The notes under the pieces were generated by a model. The model was not told where the DNA came from, did not search any database, and saw only the letters and a list, made by a program, of their open reading frames with translations. A stretch of DNA of 64,000 bases, taken from an uncultured Clostridia bacterium. Its GTDB lineage: Bacteria > Bacillota > Clostridia > Christensenellales > UBA1242. Made by a program: the position numbers and the translations under genes. The DNA lies in assembly GCA_944384395.1 (NCBI GenBank), contig CALWTD010000032.1:21928-85927 (forward strand). The letters are read 5' to 3'. Positions within the stretch are counted from its first letter, which is position 1, and each line of letters begins with the position of its first letter. Positions 1 through 12,000 of the stretch are shown piece after piece.

Positions 1-3000
1 CCATCTTTTTTTGTTGATGTAATAACATTGTTTAAAGTATAGTATCCACTTTCGCCATAGTTAACTCCTTCAACATCCCCGTTAAATGGATAATTTTTTG
101 TTCCAAGTGGTAAGACGTTGTCTAGTGATATGTTTGTTCTTCCATTGTTTGAAACAAATTTTATTGTGTATGATGGTTCATCACTATTTTTTATAATTTC
201 ATATAAAACTTCTAAATCTTTGTTATAAGAAATATTTGTTGTATATTCATTCCAAAATTCATTTAATCTTGAAGAATCTTCTTCAGGTAAATCATTTATT
301 AAAACTTCAAGCATTCTATAGTCTTCAATGTTTGAAACTTTTATTGTTGCTTCATTTTCGTCTTGGGATATTTCTATGTTATTTGTAAACATTGTGCTTA
401 AATCAGTTTTTTTCACTTCAACAGAGTCTCTTGGTACCCATGTACCATCTGCACATTGCTCCCAACCTTTACCTTTTAAGACGTCAATATCTTCATCTTC
501 AATTTTTGTATTTTGTGTTATGTTGTTATAAGTGGCATCATCTAAACTATACACTAAACCATACTTATTAAATACATTACCTTGTCCGTTAACACTACTA
601 TTGTCATTTGCACCATAATATGTTGTTGTTTTAGTAACGCCTTCTACTTCTTTACTTATCTTAATTTCTTCAAGTGCTTGACCAGCCGTTGAATAAACTT
701 TACCGTTTGTGTCATTCGCAGAAGCCCCTTTCGCAGAAGTTCCTATTGAATCAAAGTAAACTTGTTTAATATAAAGCAATCCATCTTCTGTGTAATAATA
801 ATCTTTTTCTCCACTTGAATATTTTTGAATGTCCATCCAAATGCCGTTTTTAACATTGTTTTTAACAATATCAAATCCTTCACCACCTAAACTATATGTA
901 GGATATCCTGCTGGGAACATAAATGGTTTATAATCGCCATAATACCACACTCTCTCCCATGCAATAGGTGCTATTGCATAAATTTTTGCAAAATAATCAT
1001 CAGTGTTTTTATAATCATAACCATTACCACTAAAATAATATAAATTCACGTCTATTCTAGGTGCATTTAAAGCAATTAACAATAAAACATAACCAGGTAA
1101 AGGAGTTAAAATAATAGATTTGTGAGCAGTAAATGCAAGAAAATCATATAACAATACCATCCAACTGTTCACATCATAATACGAATACAAGTTTCTAGAT
1201 TCCATTCCACCTTGAATGTTATCGCAATAGTTTACAACAGTATTTAAACTATCATAATCATTCGCAATTCCCGCTACATGTGCTTTTTGAGTTACAGTTC
1301 TATAAATTGCTTTTTTATATCTATCAAATCCAAGCCCACTTTCTGAATAAATGTTTCGTACACTACTATGAAAATTATCGCCAATTGATATTCCATCACT
1401 TTTTTGTGCTTGATCTTTATCAAAGTCACTTACAGAATATGTTGCGTGACCAATTATAGAACGTGCTTTGCTATAACAATTTGATATGTTTCCACCATAT
1501 CCACTTATGCCACCCAAATATGTTGTGTCGAAAGCAAAACTATTTCCGGCAATGATTTCAACATTACTTAAAATATAACAACTATCAATAATTTTTTCAC
1601 TTTCATCATAAGATGTATTGTTTGTTATTACATCACTGCATGAGCCAACAATACCACCTGCATATAGTTTTAATTTTGATATATCTGAATATAACTTACC
1701 CAAATTACTTAATTTGTCTTGATATGATATTGAGTCCGAATTTAAATTATGCAATTCTCCATCAAACAAATGTATTGATTGATTGATATAAGAATTTTCA
1801 ATGCTTCCATAGTTTTGTAGTCCAACAATTCCACCAAATATGATTGTTTTATCTGACATTTTTACATTTTCTGCAAAATCAACATATATTGGTTTTGTTA
1901 AACTTGAATTTTCAACAGTACCACCATTTAATACTCCAACCATGCCACCAATTATATAGTTAATGTTGTAGTTAGACAATTTCAATACATATTCAGTTCT
2001 ATCTTTTGTGGAAGTAATTGAACTTAAATTACAACTACTTAAAGTTGAATTATCTCCTAATGAACCTACAACATTGCCAAAAGTTAAGGTTTTAATTTTA
2101 GTATCGTCAAGTTTTATACTCGCAGTAGTATTATAAATAGTTCTTATTTCTATATTATTTATATTTGACATTCCTGTTACTTTATTTGCTAAAAATCCAA
2201 CGGTTCCATCCCCGATATAATTTTCTGACAAATCAATAGTTATATTTTCAAGTATAAGCAATGAAATTGTTGAATTTTCAACATTAGCAAATAATCCACC
2301 ATTTAATGTTGATAAATTTTTAATATAATGCAACTCAGATATGCCGTCATACCCAGATAGGTTTATGTTTGAAATATCCTTGCTTTGCCAATCTATAGTT
2401 TTGCTTATATATTCCGCATTTATATTATTTATTAAAACATAATAAGTTGTCTCATCTTCTTGTGATGATGGCAGTTGTTGAAGTTTTCCAAGATTTGGCA
2501 CTTGATATGGATTATCTTGCGAGCCAACACCTGTACTATGCCACATATATTCAATATTTGTATAAGCACCATCAATAAATGAACCATAACCAAAGTTGTA
2601 ATTTTTATTAACTTTTAAGTTGCCATCATAATTATCGCTAATTGTATTGATTTCATTTTCTTCATATTTTTCATAACCGAGTGCAATATTATTTGTCTTT
2701 TCTGCTTCACCACCATTGCTATTTGATAACATTGCTTCACAAGCAAATGCATCATAGAAACAATTAGACGAAGATGAGTCAAAAGCAAATCGTTTTTTTG
2801 CATCTTTATCTCTTATATCCAAATCCACCAACCTAGTATTTGAAAAACTATCATACACGTTTCCCGGTCCAAATAAATACATTTTTCCGTTATAGTCTCC
2901 ATCTGTTTCGTTTGGATTATAGTTTTGAATTGAACCTGATGAATAACAATTATAAATTAGTCCATCGTTTGAAATAACAAATCCGGCAACAACAACATTA

Positions 3001-6000
3001 TTCTCATCTGTTTGACTATCATAAGAAACAACATCAACACTTGTATAACATTCTTTAATGAGTCCACTATTTGAAAATACAAAAGCGCTTGCTCTAAGGT
3101 TTGTTGTGATTGATCCTGTTATTTTTTGGTTTCCGTTTAATCTTCCCCTAACATTGCACGAGTAAATAATTCCAGCATTTGTTTCAACAAAACCTGAAAT
3201 AACTTTGTTTTCACTTGAAATATTTTCATCGCCATTATAGTTTGCAAGAACAACAACACCACTAACTATACTGTTATTATCCAAACTTGCAATAGGACTA
3301 TTTTTTGCATTGTCTTCTACATTAGATTCCTTTTCAAATATAATTTGTGCACCATCGCTGACAACAACTGTATTTGTCAATTCTTTAATTTGGAAAGTGT
3401 AACTACTATCTTCTGTTCCTAAATAATAATATTCTTTTCCACTATCCCAAGATGAAGCACCATTTGGATAAGTATATGGATAAAGTTTAGTTCCATCTTT
3501 ATCTTCACCGAAATAGTTTTTGTCCAATACATTATAGTCGCTGTTGTTTAATGAAGTTATAATACTATTTAGTATTGAATTTAACATCATATTCTCGCCA
3601 ACTGCGTCGTCAGTTGTAAGTGTGTATACATGAGCGTATTTGTTTGTTGAAACCGTATTTTCATTATTAGTGTCAATAACACTAGCATTTTCACTTGTAT
3701 TTCCAACTAGTGCATTTGCAGAATAAGTCTCGGCTAATTGTCTATCAAGTTTATTAAACAATGTGTTTATTGAGATGTTTGAAGCAAGTTGAACTTCACC
3801 TTTTGCATTTCCAACAAGTCCACCATAATAGAATATATTTAATTTTGTAATATTAGTTTTTGATTTTGTAATTATTTTTGAGCCATCGTTTTCTTCTTTT
3901 ACTTCATATGATGGATAAACATTGCCTGATGCAATAGAATTTTTAATTTCACTTTTATTTTCGCCACCATCTAAGTTTGCAACAATTCCACCTATTGTTA
4001 ATGTTAATTGAGTTTTTTCATCAATGTTTGCATTGTTTGTTATATCACCTGTTGAGTAAACATTCGCAAGTGACAAACTTATACCACTGCCAACAAGTCC
4101 ACCAATACTTGTGGTATCTACTAAATCTTTTGTAGTATCTGACGCATTTCTACTACTATAATTTATATTTGCATAATAAATTGCGTTTGAAATATTGTAT
4201 TTTTTAACATTTCCAACAAGTCCACCAATGTTATTTACAATTTCACCTTCGCTATCTTTGTTGCATATTGAAACAACTAAATCTATATATGATTTAACTT
4301 TATCAATATTATTTTTTTCACTAGCCACTGCATAACCAATTAAAGAACCAATATTATTTTCGTTAGAATAATCAATATTTAAAATGCTAATTTTATTTGT
4401 TGATTCTTTTATTATGCCGTTTTTACTTGTTTCATTTATTGCCTTTACTTCACAATTAGATATGTTTCCAGATTCAAAACGACCAGCAACCCCACCTATA
4501 TTAATGATGCGTGATATTGCATTAATGTTAATTTTAGGATATATTACAACATCGCTGATATTTGAATTTGATGCTTTCCCAACAATACCACCAATATTGC
4601 AATTATATAATAATGAGATATTTTCTTCATTCCAAATTGTAATGCTAGGTTTTAGTTCGTTTGTTGTTGTCGTTTGTTCATCATTAAAGTTAGAACTTAT
4701 ATTTATTCCTGATGTGTAACCAAACAAATAACCTACATTTGCTTGTATTAGACCACATTTAACGTTGATTGTTCCTGAAATTTCATTATTGATAACAGAA
4801 GGCATAACAGTTCCATCACTAGTACTATTTTGTAAATTTCCACCAATAAGACCAATTGAACTTTCATTGCGTCCATTTACAATGCCCTCAAATTTTCCTT
4901 CAATAAATATGTTTGAACTTTGAATGGTGATGTCAAAAATACCACCACTTTTGGTTTGTGATGTTGTGATTGTTCCTGTACCGAACAACATTCCAACATT
5001 TATTGTTTCTTCACTCTCATTTTTATAAAATGTTGAAATATTCATATCGCAATATGATATCTCAATATCGCTAAACACCGTTGTGCCTTTTGCATTTGCT
5101 GTTACAATTCCAATTGTAGCACTTGTGTTTAGTGTAGCATTTAACGTAACATTTTTAAATTTTAATTTGTTAAATGTTGTATCGTTTGCCGTTCCAACAA
5201 GTATTGCTGTTGTACTCAAAGAACTATTAAATTCTATATTTGTGTTATATTTAACGATAAAGTTATAGAAAGTCGCACCATTGGTTGAACTAAATAGTGC
5301 TCTATTTTGATTTGTTTTAAACAAAAATCCTGATGGATTTAGATTATCTAAACTTCTTAGTGTTCCAGAGAAATTTGTGATTGGTGCAATTCTTTTTGTT
5401 ATGCCAATCAGTCCATCTTCATTTTCTATGCTATTGTCTGGGTCAATTACAAATATATCGTCGTTTGTTGAAACTCTTAACAAATCTATATCATCTTGAT
5501 TTCTTATATATCTTATTTTTGTTATGTAACCAAAAAGTATATGAGGGAATAACTCATCTTCATCTCTCTCCCAAGATTGTTTTTCCCAACCATTTCCAGT
5601 AAAGAAGCCGTCATATAACTCGCCATCATCTCCAACACCTGTTATATTTGATAAACTTGTTATGTTAGAAACATATTCATCATCATAAAAATTTGTGGAA
5701 GATACCGATGTACCATTAAATTTTATAAGAGATTTGCACAATGCAGTAGATGTTTTATAACTGTTATTTGCATTTTCGTTCAATGAAACTGCGTATGTCT
5801 TATTAAAATAGTTTTCATCAATTAGTTTATTTGACCAGTAATTTACTGCGTTAACTTTGTCAAAATCAAATCCACCTTTATTTAATCCAATTATACCACC
5901 AGCAACACTTGCACTTACATCGCCAAAAGCGTAAACTTCGTTTAATGATAATTTAATGTAATCAGTTTGTGAAGTTGTAGGTTTTTCATTTATACCGACA

Positions 6001-9000
6001 ATACCACCTGCATAAGAATTTAATGCGTCGGTTATAACATTTAATTTTGAATATGATTTCTCAATTTTTCCACTAACATTAAGTCCAACAAGTCCACCGA
6101 TTGCAATAGGGTTATAAGATGAGCCAACAAAGAGTTGTTCATTTCCTCTGTCAACAGAATAATTGCCCTTATAATAATCGTCAACACCATCTTCAATAAT
6201 GTTTATTTGCCAATTTTCTTCATGCTCTGAACGAACTTGTCTTAAATATCCTTTATTATATCCAACAATACCACCAGCAAAACCATTATAAGAATATAGA
6301 CCTTGCATATTTCGGTTTTGAGTATCTACATACGACAATTCATAAAGAGCATCTTGAACAATTGTAAGTGGTCCAACATAACCAATAACGCCACCAACAG
6401 TACCTGCGGCAATTTGACTTGTACCTATTGTTTTAAGCATAATGGCGTTTCCATTTGTTGATATAATTGAATCAGCAAACATTTCTTGAGTAATGGAATC
6501 ATCATTATATGTATCAATAATACCAACAATACCACCAGCATATGAAATATTATTATTTTGAGTTTCGTTTAATCTTGAATATTGGTTATATGTTGTATAA
6601 CTTGCCCCACTTGTGTAATAATCAGGGAATTTAGCTGCTGTTACACTTACATTTGTTGATGACAAATTGAAAATATACGAATTTCCAATAACTCGTCCAA
6701 TTAAACCTCCAACAATATTTTTTCCTCTAACCGTTACTGTGTTTGTGTTTTCAAAAGCCGAGACTAAATTTACATTTACTACTTTAGAATCATAAACCGT
6801 TCCAGCAATTGCTCCGACATATTTAATATTTTTTGCTTCAACACCCAAAACTTCGCTTTCTGCATTTGTAGTTCCAATAATTACATTTACATTCATAACT
6901 ATTGCACCTGATTCAATGGTTGCAAACATACCAAAGTTATCTGCAGTGCTTTCAACATATGAATCTGAAAGTGCAAAACCAGAAATAGTAAATCCATTTC
7001 CGTCAAATTTACCAATTCCGTTTCCGTTACCTTCTTCTCTGTAAATTCCTGTTAGAGTCAAGTTTGAAGATGCCAATCTATAAGTTTGTTCGTCATCACT
7101 AGAAACAAGTTCTTGTAAATCTATATCATTTATAAGTCTATAATTGCCAAATGCTTGTTTTTTGTCTAAATTAACAAATTTAGATGCACTTGTTCCACTA
7201 ATTCCACTAAATACACTGTTAAATTCTTGTGCATTTCTAATTAGTATAGGGTTGTTTAATGAACCATACTCATAGTTTGTTGCATAATTAAGCATTGGCA
7301 TATCTTCATCACTTGATTGTTGACTGTAATATCTCAACGAAACAGTTTTTGTGTTTGCACTAATAAGTTCAGGTCCTGTTGTTGTCATAACCCAGATACC
7401 ATCATCGTTTTGTTCATTAGTTGCAAAACTATAACCATAGAAATATTCTTCAAGAGTAACTGAAGAAACAAGTGATGCACTCTCTCCGTATGCTTCTTCA
7501 ATTAAAATGTTTGAATTTTCAAGAGCCACTGCATCATAGTAATAAGAATTTTCAATTGTGCCAAAATTTTGCCAATTACCCCAATCATCAACACCTGAGA
7601 AATTCATTTGCGTTGTAGTTGCACCAATTATTCTAGACAACGATAAAGATGTTTTTACAACACCACTAGATTGGTTGTTATAAACAAAACCTGCACTTGT
7701 TCTTCCTGGATTATCTCCAAGATTAGTAAGCGTTATGTTTGCATAACTATCACTTATATTTCCTGAGTTTGAGTAAACAAACCCTGCACTTATTCCAGAT
7801 GTTTCAATTCCATATTTGGTTGCATGAATATCTTGACTATTTTCTTTTACACCTTTTGCATAACTCATGCTTATTCTGCCAGAGTTTTCAATTACAAACC
7901 CACTTGTTATTGTTGTATAATCTATATTAGAGTTGTTTATTTCTCTTAAATTTGAAACAAAACTGCTTGAAATTCTTCCTGTATTTGTGTGAACAAAACC
8001 ACTTATTTCTCCAAATGAAGAAATAACAAATGGCTCCAAATATATTGTTTCATAAGTAACTGAACCTTTATCGTTTACATTATAAACATTTATACTCTCT
8101 CCACCAACCCTGCTGTTTGTTATAATTCCAGAGTTATTCAAAACAAAACCAGAAGTTTGAGCCGAAACATTTAATGTGCTATTGGCTTTAATGTTTAGTC
8201 CACTTATTTGAGGAGTTATTTGATTTGCCAAATATCTATAACTAACAACTTCTGTATTTGTTATAATTCCTGAGTTATTTATTGCAATTGGTGCAATATT
8301 AACTTGATTCGTAATGTTTGAATCAATTGTAATTGCGTCCACATGATAAATGTTTAGTCTTAAATTCTTGATTGTGGTATTACTGCTAACATTTTGGAAC
8401 AACGACAAACTAACGGTGCTTTGATTTAAAACACTGTCGCTAAAACTTCTAATAATTATTTGATATCCGTTTCCGTCTAAACTTTTTATTTTTGATGTAT
8501 CTTGAATTGGTGAAAAATCATACAAAATTATATCGTTTGTTAAAATATAATCTTGTTCAATATCTCCAGTAAATGCATTTAAAAACTCATCTGCATTTGA
8601 TATTTCTTCTGGTTGCTCTTCTGTTACATAATTTGCTATTACTATGTCAAAGAAGTATTGATATGTTCTTATGCTTCCATCTGGCATTTTTGCTTTTATT
8701 TCCAAAAGCATTCTTTGAGTGCCAATGTTTTTACCTAAAAACTTAATTACTTTTTGAATTTCGCCGTTTACTGTTTGCTCTTCAATCACAAAATCAGCAA
8801 TTATATCGCTAGACACAGTAGAGTAAGTGCCATCATTATTTTTAACAACTATAGGTGTGTATTCATTACCATTTACATAAAATAAGTTTTCAATTAAAGT
8901 ATCTTTGTTTTTAGTAGAATAATTAACTTCGTATCCCGTTTCATTATTTAAATAATAATTATTTTTGATAAATGTGTTATATGCTCTTTCACTTGAAGTT

Positions 9001-12000
9001 ATTAGTCCATTTTCGCCTTTAACATATTTACCTGCGATTTTAAATTCTAATGAGTTGTAAAAATATTTGTCTCCATAAACAACATCACTGCCTGTTTCGT
9101 TGTTTAAGTGTGTATTTTCAAAATCTAATTCAAAATCAATTACGTAAATTTTTAGAATTGAATAAACTTCTTCTTTAACACCATTTACATATCTTGACGT
9201 TGTTACTTGAATATCAACATTGCCACAATTTTCGCCAAGAGTTATACTTAGTGTACCTTTAAAATATTTTGTTGCGTAACTTGAAAAATCTTGATTGTTT
9301 ATTATAGTTACATTTTTATTTACATTTGTTGTATTCATATCGTAAGCGATAATGCTTTCAATTTGTTGAGTTTGTTCATAAACAACATCTGCCGTTATTG
9401 TATCACCTTTAACAGCAAAAATTTTATCTTTGCCTTCAACAGTAACCCCTGCTTTTTCTTGTGGAACAATCAAAAGTGAATAAACTTCTGTGTAAACTTT
9501 CTCATTGTTATTATAGATGTCTATATATATATTATAAGAAGTGTTTACATTAACAGTAGAAGGAACAACAACCCTAACATAATATCTTCCAACTTCGCTA
9601 GCTGTTTCTTTTGCATAAATTTTTACACCATTTTCAATAAACTCAAAGTTTGTTGCAAGGTCTATGTCGTATGTTGCATTGTCATTTTTCTTCATTGCAA
9701 TAAGAGATACGCTTTGATTATTTACAGGTTGTGCAGTAACATTTATATGAGTATAATTTGCATAAGATGGATAAACCATAATATCCAAAAGTCCACTTGT
9801 GCCTGGTGATAAAACATTGTTTGGAAAATAATTGTACGATGAACCACTTAACGAACTTTCTTTTTGTGCGTAATTGTTTACATCTACTCTTAATATTTCT
9901 TGTGCTAAAACATTGATTTTTACATCTGCATAAACATATTCGTCCGATATAAATCTTATTGTGTAACCATTTAAGTCAATTTTTGATGAATTTAAAGACT
10001 TGTTAATTTTTATTGTTGCACTAAATTTAATTGTTTCTGTGTTGTTATTATTTTGTGTTTCACTAATTTTTGACAATGTTATGTTTTCAAAAATGTTAAG
10101 CATTGAAACATCATTCCATTCACTGTTATATATTTCTATATTTACAGTTTTATTTAATGCTTTTTCGTCAAATATAGCAGTTATACCGATATCCAATTCA
10201 TCACTTGCCGAAATTGTTGCACTATTTATTGTTGAACTTATTGACAAAGCACCATGAGTTCTAAACACATTAAGTCTTTTTAATGTATTCTGTTTTATAA
10301 TTTGTTGAATTTTATTACTATTTTCAGTGTCTACAATTGTATCAATCAGTTTTAAGTATATGTCAAAATCAACACTGTCTAAAATTGTACCATCTTCTTG
10401 TTCAAATTTTGAAACAATGGTATGTGTTCCAATGTTTTTACCAACAATAAATTTAGACTCTTCATCATTCACATCAAAAATCACTTCAAAATTGTTTTGC
10501 ATAAGAGGAATTTCTCTGTTTGATAAAACTATTGTTGAAGTTATTGATGATTGCAAACTATCGCTAACACCATTTTTTATAGATATTGTAGCATCGTTTA
10601 AAAGGTTTTGACCTTTGTAACTTAATGTGAAGTTATTTGTTGCATAAATTACATATACAATAATAGTTTTTGGCGCAACACTTAAATCATATTTTGACTG
10701 AAGTGTCAGTTCTGCCATTCCTAAATTTTTTACTTGAATTTCACTTGTTTTACAGTCAATAACATTTGAGTTGTTAGACGAAACAATAAGTCCGTCAACC
10801 TTATCAACACCAAATAATTCATTTAAACTTATTGTGTTTATCATGTTAAGAACTTGTTTTTCGTAATCTGTAAGCACATAACCGTTTGCCTTGTATAAAT
10901 ACATTACAGCAACACCATTATCTTCTGCAAGTGATAATCTCGAATTTTGAATTTGTATATTTTGTAAATCTTCACCCGTTAATGCTTTTAAAGTAACAAC
11001 TTTTGTTAAATATGGAAAACCATAGTTGCTTGTTGAATTTCTATTCCAAATTTGAGAAGTTCCCATTGAAACATTTAAGAATACTTCACTTGTGTTTTGT
11101 GTTGTTCCAAAAACGTATTTACCATTATTTTGAGTCATAAAATAACTAAATTTAATTTGCAAACTTTCTTGTTCGTCAACATTTTGTGTAAATTTACTAA
11201 TAATGTAACTATTTTTAATTAAATTCTCGTCATTTTTATTAACACTTGCATTTTTTGAAACATAAAAACTAGATGTTTGACCAATTTCGGCAAAACATTG
11301 TTCAATAACTATATTATTTGATAAAATCATACCAACTAATGCGCCCATAACTTTTGTGTCAAAATTTGCATCAGTGCTAAAATTATAGATATAAGATTTT
11401 TCAAGGCGTGAATTTTCAGTCATCTCCCCAACAAGTCCACCAATAATTTGTCCATCAAAATTCATTTGAGAATCGGCTTGCATGTTGTATATAAGAACAT
11501 TCGAATTAGAAACTGTGCCATAATTTATTGCACAAATTCCACCAACAACACCATTTGGTGCAATTATTGAACCGGAAAACGTACTATTTTCAATTTTTCC
11601 ATAGTTTATATTTACCAATCCACCTGCGCTTGATTGATCTGTTTCTACTTTACTTGCAACATATTTACCATTTTGATTGTATATATCTACAGTTATATTT
11701 TTTATTAAACCGTTGTTTGTATTTACAAGCATTGCTTGTGATGTTACTTGTCCACAAACTATCAAATCCTCTAATAATCCATTAATACCTAAAGTATTAA
11801 ATAAACATTCGTCATTAAGTGTTATTGTTGCAATAAAATCATTACCTTCTATTTTTCCATATAATCCACCATTAAATGTGTCTGGCTTGTTATTCCATAC
11901 TTGTGGATAACTAACACTATTTACTAGTGTATAATGGAAAGAACCATCAACAATTTCATTTAAACTTTGAATTCTTATTGATGTTTCTCTTGTTGTTCCA